Below are positions 26,679 to 35,152 of a stretch of DNA of 64,000 nt, in pieces. Every line of letters starts with the position of its first letter. Within the stretch, counting starts at the first letter, position 1. Origin of the DNA: Paenibacillus aquistagni (lineage in GTDB: Bacteria; Bacillota; Bacilli; Paenibacillales; Paenibacillaceae); the NCBI RefSeq assembly GCF_900177815.1, contig NZ_FXAZ01000003.1, forward strand, positions 62,001 to 126,000. Reading direction: 5' to 3'. The position numbers were made by a program, and so were the translations under genes. The notes beneath the pieces were generated by a model. That model had not been told where the DNA came from. It searched no databases and worked only from the letters and a program-made list of their open reading frames with translations.

Positions 26679-27083
26679 ATGCCTTTTATTCGAGTTAGTT
26701 ATTTGGAATCACAATACGAAGTCCGTCAGTTGAACGTAATCAGTAAAGCAATCATGGAGACATTAATTCAGCATTTCCATGTGCCGGAGGACGATTGGTT
26801 CCAAGTGTTCCACGCCCATAAGCAAGAAGAGTTCTATTACAGCAGTCATTATCTGAATGTTGAACGAAGCGAAGGGCTGCTGTTCATTCACATTACGTGC
26901 AAGTCCGGGAGAACGGTTGAACAGAAGACATGCTTTTATGAGACGCTAGCAACGACATTGTCCAAGGCTCTTCCCATGAGGAAAGAAGATGTGTTCATCG
27001 TACTGGCTGAAAACGAATATGCAGATTGGTCGTTCGGAAATGGAGCTGCCCAAATGCTTCATAGAACGATAGGGGAGGCGTAA
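26679..27083 (+). CDS. Tautomerase-superfamily protein
   Basis: 134 residues from ATG 26679, 8 bases after AAGGAG. This start leaves proline directly after the initiator methionine (MPFIRVSYLE), and Pro1 is the catalytic base of the 4-oxalocrotonate tautomerase superfamily once Met is removed. The repeated beta-alpha-beta pattern (FIRVSYLE... and LFIHITCKSGRTVEQK) supports a two-unit member of about 130 residues. It would act on an enol/keto acid in the cytoplasm. The next gene follows by 3 bases. Confidence 0.88.
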   Translation: MPFIRVSYLESQYEVRQLNVISKAIMETLIQHFHVPEDDWFQVFHAHKQEEFYYSSHYLNVERSEGLLFIHITCKSGRTVEQKTCFYETLATTLSKALPMRKEDVFIVLAENEYADWSFGNGAAQMLHRTIGEA

Positions 27084-27086
27084 TTG

Positions 27087-27434
27087 ATGGCGCATCTTCA
27101 AATCCAATCGAGTGCAAAAGAAAGGTACGGCGATATGGCTCCAACATTCGTCCGTTACACAGAAGATGTTCTATTTGGGGATGTGTGGAGAAGAGAGCAA
27201 TTATCCTTGCGAGATCGCAGCATGATAACAGTTGCGGCTTTAGTGGCAGGAGGAATGATCGAGCAGCTCCCCTTTCACCTTCGATTAGCCATGGAGAATG
27301 GAGTAGATCAAGAGGAACTCGTGGAGGCCATCACGCATCTCGCCTTCTATGCTGGGTGGCCGCGTGCTGCTTCCGCGCTCTCAGCAGCTAAGGATATCTT
27401 TGAAAAGGAAATAGAGAGACAAAATCAATCATGA
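27087..27434 (+). CDS. Carboxymuconolactone decarboxylase (CMD)-family protein
   Basis: 115 residues from ATG 27087, with GGGGAGG upstream; a TTG lies one codon earlier. The family pattern is present: RDRSMITVAALVAGG (about 45-60), then EELVEAITHLAFYAGWP (about 78-95), giving the conserved E...H...Y.GWP. The CxxC of AhpD peroxidases is missing, so it belongs to the decarboxylase-like branch. It probably acts with the tautomerase on a dicarboxylic or aromatic breakdown product, but the two families are also common in unrelated oxidative-stress pairs. Confidence 0.87.
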   Translation: MAHLQIQSSAKERYGDMAPTFVRYTEDVLFGDVWRREQLSLRDRSMITVAALVAGGMIEQLPFHLRLAMENGVDQEELVEAITHLAFYAGWPRAASALSAAKDIFEKEIERQNQS

Positions 27435-27454
27435 AATAAGGTAGATGAGTAAGT

Positions 27455-27488
27455 AACCCTCCTAGTCATTAAGGAGGGTTATGTTTGT
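27455..27488. terminator. Terminator between CMD-family gene and HAD gene
   Basis: AACCCTCCT (27455-27463) pairs perfectly with AGGAGGGTT (27472-27480) around 8 bases; ATGTTTGTTT follows. It lies between convergent genes. Confidence 0.75.
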
Positions 27489-27519
27489 TTAGGAAATACA
27501 GGGCTCCGTTACTTGCTGC

Positions 27520-28344
27520 CTAATCTTCACCAATCTGAAGCCATTGCTCCAGCTTCACCGCGACCCCATCCTCGTCATTGCTTGATGTCGTACCCGAAGC
27601 AATGGATGCCAGTTCAGGTATCGCGTTATGCATCGCAATGGCATGTCGACAATACTGGAACATCGCAAGGTCGTTATAGTCATCTCCGAATGCGCCGATC
27701 TCCTCGCTAGTGAAGCCATGCCTGCGTGCAACCTCTTCAACGCCGGACGCCTTGCTGATTGCTCGTGGCGACAGCTCCACACATGGAGCGCTGGACAATC
27801 GATATACATTCAGCTCATCATGAAAGGATTCGGCCAAATTATCGATATCATAGGTATGCGGCAGCAGTATCTTGGATGGCTGCAGCTCCGACATGGACTG
27901 TTCCGATAAGATAATCGGGTCTAATTGATCAGCAGGACCTAAGAAATAGGCTTTCTCCTCTCTATTAAGCAGGCGATTGGCATGCCAGCGATCATCCACC
28001 TCCCAGATGCACACACCTTCCGCATGATGATTCAGCACATGCTGATGGAGCCGATAAGCAGTGGCGTTAGCGATTGGCTGATCGACACGCCAATCTTCTT
28101 CGGCATTCACCACAATCGTCCCATTGTTATAAATAAAGTAATGAGCGATTGCCAATTGTGGAAATAGCGGGAGCACAAGCCGCGGAGGTCTTCCTGTCGC
28201 GATGATAATGATGCCGCCGCTATCGCGGTATGCGCGAAGCGCCTGTTCCGTGCGCGCCGACAAGGTCCCGTCCGAGCGCAGCAGCGTCCCGTCCATATCA
28301 AAGGCTGTCGCCTTGGGCCTCCCCCCTGTTGCATGAATGGTCAT
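27520..28344 (-). CDS. Cof-type HAD phosphatase
   Basis: 274 residues. Motif I FDMDGTLLRSDG (about 16-27) has the catalytic aspartates, motif II IIATGRP follows near 49, motif III lysine lies around SKASG near 213, and motif IV GDDYNDLAMFQ near 234 binds magnesium. The cap region (about 90-190) is of the Cof type. These cytoplasmic enzymes dephosphorylate sugar phosphates, glycerol phosphate or flavin-type substrates. Its ATG directly follows the metallophosphatase stop (TAAATG), so it is the last gene of the GlpP/ABC operon. Confidence 0.9.
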   Translation of the reverse strand: MTIHATGGRPKATAFDMDGTLLRSDGTLSARTEQALRAYRDSGGIIIIATGRPPRLVLPLFPQLAIAHYFIYNNGTIVVNAEEDWRVDQPIANATAYRLHQHVLNHHAEGVCIWEVDDRWHANRLLNREEKAYFLGPADQLDPIILSEQSMSELQPSKILLPHTYDIDNLAESFHDELNVYRLSSAPCVELSPRAISKASGVEEVARRHGFTSEEIGAFGDDYNDLAMFQYCRHAIAMHNAIPELASIASGTTSSNDEDGVAVKLEQWLQIGED

Positions 28345-29871
28345 TTATATTCCCCCTATTATTTCCCAGTTTGGTGCGGCATCGATCTGCAGCAAATGCT
28401 GTGAGCCGGCGTATTTCTCCAGCAGCCGCACAAGCGGTTCCTCTAATCGGTATATTCGCTTCATCCTGCGCAGCATGGGGTACATCGAAGCCTGATCAGC
28501 CAAGTAGTCTGTCATCACAATGGTAAAAGCATCGTCATGTCGTACTGCGTGCCCCTTATAGTGACAGGCTTGAATACGCGATCCTATCGGCCTAGATGCA
28601 TCGATTGTGTACTGAATGCCCTCGAACATGATGAATTGGTATAGAAGCAGATGCGGCTTAAGCCAATCCGCCTCTGGCTCCTGAGTTGCCTCGTTATACC
28701 AAGAAGCGCTGACTTCGAGAGCAGCCAAGAGTTCAGTTCCCTTGATTTGAAAAATGCTAAGCGCATCCATATAGGGAAATATCCGTTGGATATCCCCCCG
28801 CGTCAGTTGTCCTGAAGATAGCTTGAACGGCTTCTCGCCCGCATAAGCTGCAGCCGATAACTGTGCACGGCTCTCCTGCAGCTGCACTTCATGCATCCAC
28901 TGTACAATGGGATGCTCTCTGAGGGGCAAGTCGCGCCAGTCATGGAGCTCCAAGCTTGAATCACACTGGCATAATACTTGAGCAAGTGCGGCTTCAGCGC
29001 TGCTGCGAATCTTCAGCGCTTCGGTTAACACTGCCGCAGATTCCTCGTGCCCAGTGATGTCTACGATTCGGCCTTCTGCAGCCATGCGTTCTGTCTCTTC
29101 TTCTGTAACGAAGGTGAGCGTCACTTCGCCAATATCCGTTCCGTGCGAGCCGGGCTGCAGGATGAGCGTTTTCCCCTCACGGCGCACGAAGCGGTCATGC
29201 TGATGGCCAGTCAGCAGGACATCAATGCCTTCCACCTCGCGCGCGATGCGGAGCGCAGCATTTTCCTCATCCCGTACGCCTTCTTGCTCTACTCCGCCGT
29301 GGTAACATACAACGACCGCATCCACGCTGGAGCGAACTTGAGCAAGGATTGTTCGGATTGTGGCAACCTCATCATGCCATTCCCAGCCTGTCACCCGATC
29401 CGGGTATTGCTTGGCTGGAATGCGTGTTGTTACGCCGATAAATGCGATTCGCCTTGTGCCGAATTGGACAATATGATAAGCCTCTGCTAGGCCATTGCCT
29501 GAACAATGGCGCACGTTCGCGGCCAGCCAGACGCAAGAGGATGAAGCGATGACACCTTGCAAATAAGGCATACCGTAGTCAAAATCATGGTTGCCAGGAA
29601 CAGTCATGTCCACTCCGCTGGTCCGAAGCAGGTCACCGATCATCTTTGCCCCGTATTGTTCTTCATGGAGCGCAACATGACTAGCCAGCGGCGTGCCTTG
29701 CAGGAGATCGCCGTTGTCGATCATCCATACATGCTTGCGAGTGCTTCTCAGGTTGGACGCATATTGGGCGGCGCAAGCAAGGGACCCGCCTGATTGGCCG
29801 TCTTCGCGTGTCCAATGTCCGTGTATATCACTGGTATACAGTAACGTAATGGTATTTTCATTATGGCGCAT
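28345..29871 (-). CDS. Metallophosphatase / 5'-nucleotidase-like protein, apparently cytoplasmic
   Basis: 508 residues from the ATG at 29871, which overlaps the GlpP-like gene by 11 bases. All metal-site motifs are present: TSDIHGHW (14-21), NGDLLQGTP, GNHDFDYG, CYHGGVE and TGHQHDRF. A C-terminal 5'-nucleotidase domain follows (from about residue 300: LSAAAYAGEKPF, GDIQRIFPYMD, SASWYNEA). There is no signal peptide, unusual for UshA-type enzymes, which are secreted; the product should stay in the cytoplasm. It may cleave nucleotides, cyclic phosphodiesters or glycerophosphodiesters brought in by the operon's transporter. Confidence 0.88.
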   Translation of the reverse strand: MRHNENTITLLYTSDIHGHWTREDGQSGGSLACAAQYASNLRSTRKHVWMIDNGDLLQGTPLASHVALHEEQYGAKMIGDLLRTSGVDMTVPGNHDFDYGMPYLQGVIASSSCVWLAANVRHCSGNGLAEAYHIVQFGTRRIAFIGVTTRIPAKQYPDRVTGWEWHDEVATIRTILAQVRSSVDAVVVCYHGGVEQEGVRDEENAALRIAREVEGIDVLLTGHQHDRFVRREGKTLILQPGSHGTDIGEVTLTFVTEEETERMAAEGRIVDITGHEESAAVLTEALKIRSSAEAALAQVLCQCDSSLELHDWRDLPLREHPIVQWMHEVQLQESRAQLSAAAYAGEKPFKLSSGQLTRGDIQRIFPYMDALSIFQIKGTELLAALEVSASWYNEATQEPEADWLKPHLLLYQFIMFEGIQYTIDASRPIGSRIQACHYKGHAVRHDDAFTIVMTDYLADQASMYPMLRRMKRIYRLEEPLVRLLEKYAGSQHLLQIDAAPNWEIIGGI

Positions 29872-30457
29872 GATGTTCTTGCTCCAGCATCTTCCACTCG
29901 ATTGACCATAGCTCGGATTGACTGGTCGATACGGCACAGGCGCCTGCTTCATACAGCTTTCCAACTTCCTCCGGCAGTGTAATGAGTCCGCTTGCGATGA
30001 TCGGCACATCGTATTGCTCGGACAGCTCGCGCACGTTCTTCGGCAGATTGCCCGGGGCTATATTAATCGCGTCCGGCTGCAAGTCGTTGATTACCTTGCC
30101 GCTAAGCTCAAGGGAATAGCTGTCGAGCAGGAACATCGTCAATATGCCATACACGCCAAGTCTCTTTGCTTCCTTTACCACATGGGCCTTGTTGCTTACA
30201 AGGCCACAGACTTGGACTTCATTCAGCAGGAATTGAACCGCCTCCTTGTCCTGGGACAATCCGCGGATCATATCGAAATAGACAAATAGACGCATGCCGT
30301 TTTTTTCGACTTGCTTGCTGTATGCCTTTAATTCACTCAACGATGAGCGAACCAAAAAGATATTACGCACGCCCATGCGTTCTGCTCTTACCATATCGAG
30401 TTCCGTCTTAACTGCCGCAATAACCGTAAAGGGGCTGAATAGATGATGTAATTTCAT
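29861..30457 (-). CDS. glpP: GlpP-like glycerol-3-phosphate responsive antiterminator
   Basis: 198 residues from the ATG at 30457, which shares a base with the MFS stop (TAATG). The fold is the TIM-barrel-like GlpP family: FVYFDMIRGLSQDKEAVQFL, VCGLVSNKAHVVKEAKRLGV, TMFLLDSYSLE, PDAINIAPGNLPKNV, VPIIASGLITLPEEV and AVSTSQSELW. Bacillus GlpP has the counterparts HVDLIHGI, GIISTRS, RLFLLDT, EVLPGV and GGLI. GlpP binds leader RNA and prevents termination when glycerol-3-phosphate is present. A terminator-type hairpin stands in this operon's own leader (34802-34854), so it probably controls the operon that encodes it. Confidence 0.88.
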   Translation of the reverse strand: MKLHHLFSPFTVIAAVKTELDMVRAERMGVRNIFLVRSSLSELKAYSKQVEKNGMRLFVYFDMIRGLSQDKEAVQFLLNEVQVCGLVSNKAHVVKEAKRLGVYGILTMFLLDSYSLELSGKVINDLQPDAINIAPGNLPKNVRELSEQYDVPIIASGLITLPEEVGKLYEAGACAVSTSQSELWSIEWKMLEQEHHAP

Positions 30458-31689
30458 TAGGCCACTCTCCCATCGATTGATTGAATACGCAGCACGGCGA
30501 ACATCGCCGCAGTAAATACAAGGAACAAACTCGTTACCACCATAAAGGCATGGCCAAATGAGAAGGAATGCTGCATGGCACCAATCAGCCAGGTGGAACA
30601 AGCGCCACCTGCAAAGCCGCCAGCAAAGAACAAGCCCATGCGTGAGGCTGCGAGCTCGTCCCAATATTGGACAGCGAGCGCCGTCATCGTAGGGAAGATC
30701 ATCGCGATCGCCATTAGAAATGCGGCATATCCGAATGCCCCAAGGAGGCCCGGGACCAAGCTCGCCCATACTAAGCACAAGATGGCAACCGTCACGCATC
30801 GGATGAGAGTGCCGCTGTAGCCCCATCGCCTCACACTGCGGCTGACGCCAAGCCGCAGCACCGTGAAGCCGGCAAATGCGATGGTGTACAGCAGCGTGGC
30901 GAAGGCAGGCTCAAGGCCATATTGCTGGAGAAGCAAGGGGCGATACCACACGGTAAGGCCAACCTCAGCTCCAACATAGCAGAAGTACAGAACTAAGAAG
31001 CAGACAAACGGCAGAATGGAACTGCGGCTCATACTCGGCTCTACGGGTGCCTCGCAGTTGGTTCGCGCTGCAGGCTTGTCCTGCTTGGGCTTGTGCCCCT
31101 CGCTTGGCCAAGCAGGTCGGCTTCCAGCAACGGCGAGCAGTACGCCGAATATGGCAAAAGCGAGCCAGATCAGCGGCCATGTTACAGCTGTCTGAGCAGG
31201 AGACTTCCCGCTTACGAACCATTCAAGCGCAAGCGGCCCAACAATAAAGCCGCAGCCCATCATAAAGTGCAGCCGTCCAAGCAATTGCCCCGCTCGCTCA
31301 GGCGAAGCGAGCGGAAGCGCTACATTGCACACCATGCCAACGATTCCATTGGCATAACCGATTAGAAGGAACAATCCGCACCATGCAGCTGCGGAAGAAG
31401 CGGACAGCAGTGCCAACAGGGCCATTCCTGCCGCAAAAATCACTTGATGTATACGAAAGGCTCTCTGCCATCCCCACCATGCTGTTACACGGCCGGCGAG
31501 CACGTTGGCTCCCAGCAATCCAGCGGAGCTAAACGCAAAGATCAGCCCGCTTGTTTTCGCGTCAAACTGGTATTGATCGAAGAAGAAGTCCGGCAAGAAG
31601 CCTTTCATGGACTCCATCATTCCTGTAACCAGCATCGATAAGCCTGTTAGAAGAGGCAGCGCCCAACCAATCTCAGCTGGACGCCTCAC
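30457..31689 (-). CDS. MFS transporter
   Basis: 410 residues with a GTG start, 12 predicted membrane helices and a central charged loop near 198-222. The signature loop between helices 2 and 3 is GRVTAWWGWQR, the major-facilitator GxxxDRxGRR position in a relaxed form. The start lies 3 bases after the solute-binding-protein stop. An MFS carrier inside an ABC uptake operon may be an exporter of a by-product or an alternative importer; the substrate is inferred only from GlpP to be phosphorylated glycerol-like compounds. Confidence 0.85.
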   Translation of the reverse strand: MRRPAEIGWALPLLTGLSMLVTGMMESMKGFLPDFFFDQYQFDAKTSGLIFAFSSAGLLGANVLAGRVTAWWGWQRAFRIHQVIFAAGMALLALLSASSAAAWCGLFLLIGYANGIVGMVCNVALPLASPERAGQLLGRLHFMMGCGFIVGPLALEWFVSGKSPAQTAVTWPLIWLAFAIFGVLLAVAGSRPAWPSEGHKPKQDKPAARTNCEAPVEPSMSRSSILPFVCFLVLYFCYVGAEVGLTVWYRPLLLQQYGLEPAFATLLYTIAFAGFTVLRLGVSRSVRRWGYSGTLIRCVTVAILCLVWASLVPGLLGAFGYAAFLMAIAMIFPTMTALAVQYWDELAASRMGLFFAGGFAGGACSTWLIGAMQHSFSFGHAFMVVTSLFLVFTAAMFAVLRIQSIDGRVA

Positions 31690-31692
31690 CTG

Positions 31693-33045
31693 TTACCACC
31701 CCAGAATCTTTTCGATCTCGGCGGCAGCCTTGTCGAGCGCTTCATCGCCTGACATATCGCCTGCGAATGAGCCTTGAATATGATCCAGCAGGATTCGAGT
31801 GGCGCGTGTGCCCGCCTCGCCCGGCCAGTTGAACCAAGGCACAATATCCTGCGCTTGCTTATAAGTAGCGGCAGCCATCGGGTTTGCCTTCAGATAATCG
31901 GCCATCAGCTCTTCACGAGCACTGTCGCGCACTGTCATATAGCCCATCTTCTCTGCCAATAGCGCGGAGCTCTCTGGTGAAGTCGCATATTTAACGAAAT
32001 CCCATGCGGCGGCTTCTTTTTCATCATTGCCTTGGAACACGTACAGGCCAGCTCCGCCAGCAGGCAAGCGGCGAGTCGTTTGTCCTCCCTCCCAAGTTGG
32101 CAGCAGCATAATGCCCAGATTAAAGGAAGAGTTTTTCGATAAATTGGCTAGATTGCCGGTTGTGGCTACCAGCATGGACAGATTCCCGCTTTGGAACGCT
32201 TCCGCTGCCTGCGTGCCGTTCATTTTTGGAATCGACTTATCCTTTTGCATCATATCCAGCCAGTAACGAAGCACCTCTTTGCCGGCAGCGTCATTGAATT
32301 GAACATCTTGATCCTTAATAGAAGCATAGCTGCCGCCTTTCGTCTCAAGAAGGGTCTGGAACATCCACGTATCAAAGTCCATCTGAAAATAAATGCCTCC
32401 ACGGCCTGACTCTGAGGCTGCAAGCTGCTGTGCCCAGTCGCGCACCTGCTCCCAGCTCTTCGGCTGCTCCACGACCGGGATGCCTGCCTTCTCAAAGTGA
32501 TCCAGATTGACATAGATGAGAGGGGTGCTGACGAGAAACGGCAGAGCATACTGGTGGCCTTCTGCATCTTGGCCGAGCTTCAGCATTTCAGCTGTGTAGT
32601 CTGCAGTTGAATACCCTTCTTTGTCTATAAAGGTTTGCAAGGGGCGAATCGGCATTCTAGTGGACATAAACTCCCCGTTGGCATAGCTGCCGATTGCTAC
32701 TTCTGGAAGCTGCTTGGACACGGCTAGTGTTTGAAGCTTCTCCAACAGTCCGTCATAGAAGCCTTGAGCCTGCTCGGCCTTGACGATGACCTTGTCTTGG
32801 GACGCGTTATAGCGATCGACCATCTCTTGAATCGCCTCGCCTTGCGATCCGCCAAATACATGCATAAACTTGATCTCGATCGCGTCCGCCGTCTTGTCTC
32901 CTGTATCGGAAGCGGCTTCTGTGCCTGCTGGTGAAGCCGAAGCGGGTTCACTATTGCTGGAATGGGTATTTCCTTGTCCACAGCCAACCAAGAGCCACAT
33001 TAGTGCTGCTATTAGCATGATATTCAGGCTGATACGTTTCTTCAT
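31693..33045 (-). CDS. Extracellular solute-binding lipoprotein, UgpB/MalE-like
   Basis: 450 residues. The signal peptide ends in the lipobox LLVGC (Cys22), followed by a Ser/Ala/Glu linker. The mature part is a family-1 solute-binding protein: EIKFMHVFGGSQGEAIQEMVDRYNAS near 58-83, a central hinge region with YALPFLVSTPLIYVN, and GGAGLYVFQGNDEKEAAAWDFVKYAT near 325-350. The start region resembles UgpB-like binders of glycerol phosphates. It works with the two permeases upstream in the operon. No ATPase is present, so a shared MsmX/UgpC-type ATPase is expected. Confidence 0.9.
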   Translation of the reverse strand: MKKRISLNIMLIAALMWLLVGCGQGNTHSSNSEPASASPAGTEAASDTGDKTADAIEIKFMHVFGGSQGEAIQEMVDRYNASQDKVIVKAEQAQGFYDGLLEKLQTLAVSKQLPEVAIGSYANGEFMSTRMPIRPLQTFIDKEGYSTADYTAEMLKLGQDAEGHQYALPFLVSTPLIYVNLDHFEKAGIPVVEQPKSWEQVRDWAQQLAASESGRGGIYFQMDFDTWMFQTLLETKGGSYASIKDQDVQFNDAAGKEVLRYWLDMMQKDKSIPKMNGTQAAEAFQSGNLSMLVATTGNLANLSKNSSFNLGIMLLPTWEGGQTTRRLPAGGAGLYVFQGNDEKEAAAWDFVKYATSPESSALLAEKMGYMTVRDSAREELMADYLKANPMAAATYKQAQDIVPWFNWPGEAGTRATRILLDHIQGSFAGDMSGDEALDKAAAEIEKILGW

Positions 33046-33066
33046 CTCTAATTCCTCCTGCAGGTT

Positions 33067-33882
33067 TTATTTAATTCCGCTTTGCAATGAGCTTTCTGTA
33101 AAGTAGCGCTGCGCCAGTGTGTATATCCCGATAACCGGCAGCACGGATAAAGTGGCCGCAGCCATTGTCGGCACCCATTCAATGTAGCTGTCGTTACGGA
33201 AGTGCACGATCGCCACCGGCAGCGTCATTTTCATTTCATCGCTCAAAATAAGAAACGGCCAATAATAATCATTCCAGTTGTTCACGAATTGAATCAGTCC
33301 GACTCCAAACAAGGCAGGACCAGAGGCCCGTAGATAAATATGGTACAGCGTTTGGACGGAATGGCAGCCATCTACTCTTGAGGCCTCCTCCAGCTCTCGT
33401 GGAATAGCCATAAAGAATTGGCGGAGTACAAAAATGGCGTACGCGCTTGCGATATGCGGTATGATCACCCCCTTGTACGAATTGACCCAATCAAAGGAGT
33501 TGACGACCAAATACACCGGCAGCATAATGGCCTGCGGAGGTACCATCATCGTGCATAGGACGAAGAAAAATAAGGCTTCGCGACCTCTGAATTGGTATCT
33601 GGCGAAGGCGTACGCTGCTAAGACACCAAGGATCAGCTGCCCTCCTGTCAACACGCTCGTCAACAGCACGCTGTTCATAAACCAGCGGGCGATTGGCGCC
33701 TGCTCAAGCACCTGCTTGTACCCCTCAAGACTGAAGCTTGTCGGGATAAGCAGCGCCACTCGCTTGAACGGATCAGCGCTCGGGGAGAAGGATACTGTTA
33801 GCATCCAGATGAATGGCATTAACACCGCTAATACCGATAACAGCAGAAAAACATTCAACAGCAGACGACTACGTAACTTCAT
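33067..33882 (-). CDS. ABC sugar/glycerophosphate permease, UgpE/MalG type
   Basis: 271 residues with six membrane helices. The EAA loop EASRVDGCHSVQTLYHIYLRAS (about 165-185, with the G at the fixed position) contacts the ATPase. The N-terminal helix is followed by the periplasmic-type segment PTSFSLEGYKQVLEQ, typical of the CUT1 subfamily. It partners the permease encoded just upstream. GGGGGGTGG lies before the ATG. Confidence 0.93.
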   Translation of the reverse strand: MKLRSRLLLNVFLLLSVLAVLMPFIWMLTVSFSPSADPFKRVALLIPTSFSLEGYKQVLEQAPIARWFMNSVLLTSVLTGGQLILGVLAAYAFARYQFRGREALFFFVLCTMMVPPQAIMLPVYLVVNSFDWVNSYKGVIIPHIASAYAIFVLRQFFMAIPRELEEASRVDGCHSVQTLYHIYLRASGPALFGVGLIQFVNNWNDYYWPFLILSDEMKMTLPVAIVHFRNDSYIEWVPTMAAATLSVLPVIGIYTLAQRYFTESSLQSGIK

Positions 33883-33894
33883 GATGCCACCCCC

Positions 33895-34764
33895 CTACAC
33901 CCATTGCGTGCGCTTTTGCATCCAGCGCACCTGAATAACGGTCAATCCCAGAACAATGACAAACAAGATCGTCGCCGCTGCGCTGGCTGTACCTGTGTTA
34001 AAAAACTGGAATGCCTCCTGCCATATAAAGAAAGCCCAGACGTTCGTCGAGTTGTTGGGACCTCCGAGCGTCATAATGTGAACAGTGGCGAATATCTGCA
34101 AGGAATGAAGAAGTGTGATCGTCCAGACGAACATATGCACAGGCATAAGCAGCGGGAACGTCATGTGGCGGAAGGACTGCCAGCCGCTCGCTCCATCAAT
34201 CGCTGCTGCTTCCTTCACTTCATTGTTCAATTGCTTCAAGCCAGAAATATATAAGACGACATTGTAGCCAAAGGACATCCACACGCCTACAATGGCTAGC
34301 GCGAACATCGCCAGCTTCGTATCCTGCAGCCATGCCTGCTCGCCAATTCCGAATAAGCCAAGCCATTCGTTGAACAGACCTTTTTGGGGCGAGAACATGA
34401 GCGAGAACACAAGTCCCGCAACAGAGACACTGATGACGACGGGAACAAAAAAGAGTACCCGATACATGGATCGCAGCTTGCCTGCCCGCTCAATGGCGAG
34501 TGCGTAAACCAAGCCGAGTGCAGCAGATGGCGGCACAGTTAGCGCCATGTACAGCAGCGTGTTGCGAATGACTTTCCAGAACAGTGGATTGCTAAGCACC
34601 TCTTGGTAGTTGCTTAAGCCCACAAACTGCTTCTTATCAAGCAGCAGGTCCCACTCCATAAAGCTGATATAGAGTGAGAAGAATAACGGAAATACAAAAA
34701 ATATGGCGTACAGCACCAATACGGGAGATAAGTACAAGTAGGGCTGCCATGGAATTCGTCTCAT
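33895..34764 (-). CDS. ABC sugar/glycerophosphate permease, UgpA/MalF type
   Basis: 289 residues from the ATG at 34764, which follows GAGGAGG by 6 bases; the frame stays open further upstream, but that part lies next to the leader hairpin. Six helices, with the EAA loop EAAAIDGASGWQSFRHMTFPLL (about 190-210) for coupling to the ATPase. It is the first gene of the 7-gene operon. Confidence 0.93.
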   Translation of the reverse strand: MRRIPWQPYLYLSPVLVLYAIFFVFPLFFSLYISFMEWDLLLDKKQFVGLSNYQEVLSNPLFWKVIRNTLLYMALTVPPSAALGLVYALAIERAGKLRSMYRVLFFVPVVISVSVAGLVFSLMFSPQKGLFNEWLGLFGIGEQAWLQDTKLAMFALAIVGVWMSFGYNVVLYISGLKQLNNEVKEAAAIDGASGWQSFRHMTFPLLMPVHMFVWTITLLHSLQIFATVHIMTLGGPNNSTNVWAFFIWQEAFQFFNTGTASAAATILFVIVLGLTVIQVRWMQKRTQWV

Positions 34765-34801
34765 CCTATGCCTCCTCTTAAGCTGAAATGAACGCAACAA
34801 A

Positions 34802-34854
34802 GCCCGTGACTCCCCCTATGGTTCCATCAGTAATGGAGAAGGGGAATCACGGGC
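34802..34854 (-). promoter_or_regulatory. Terminator-type leader hairpin, probable GlpP antitermination site
   Basis: On the plus strand GCCCGTGActCCCCC (from 34802) pairs with GGGGAaTCACGGGC (34841-34854), and an inner stem TCCAT/ATGGA closes the loop. Read on the minus strand the stem ends in GGGCTTTGTTGCG, 38 bases before the first permease gene. A strong hairpin with a short T-tract between promoter and first gene, in an operon that encodes GlpP, fits antitermination control. The T-tract is weak, so its termination strength is uncertain. Confidence 0.65.
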
Positions 34855-35016
34855 ATTCTCTGCAATTGAGCCCATTGGCTAGAAATATTTAATTGCTTGT
34901 TGCCTTTACTTTAACTCGGCACTGTTAAGAGAGTATTTGCTTCATATGTAAAATTCGTAAAGGTTATACTTCACCATCCTATATGCTTGATATCCCTGAC
35001 AGCTCTACTACATCAA

Positions 35017-35058
35017 AGTCCCCTCTGCCGCCAAGTGGACAGAAGGGACTATTTTTTT
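35017..35058 (+). terminator. Plus-strand terminator with no plus-strand gene before it
   Basis: AGTCCC-c-TCTG (35017 on) pairs with CAGA-a-GGGACT (to 35050), followed by ATTTTTTT. The only nearby genes are on the minus strand, so it may serve the VOC gene weakly from the other side. The 350-base stretch 34801-35152 otherwise holds only this hairpin and the GlpP-operon leader. Confidence 0.6.
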
Positions 35059-35152
35059 ACTCATTTTGCATATGAAAAGAATGCGTTCCGTACACGATTA
35101 CAATTCAAAGTGAAAGTTGGATTCAAATCTTCATATACGGCAGCGAGACGCC

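Noticed and set aside
29047-29490. 147-codon plus-strand open frame inside the metallophosphatase gene
   Set aside because: Antisense to a gene with all five metal-binding motifs; Cys/His-rich translation typical of a shadow frame.
29872-30009. N-terminal extension of the metallophosphatase frame
   Set aside because: It overlaps the GlpP-like gene and carries no family motif; the ATG at 29871 starts just before the first metal motif.
30458-30826. N-terminal extension of the GlpP-like frame into the MFS gene
   Set aside because: The extra residues are antisense-like noise from the overlapping MFS frame; the ATG at 30457 (TAATG) gives the normal family length.
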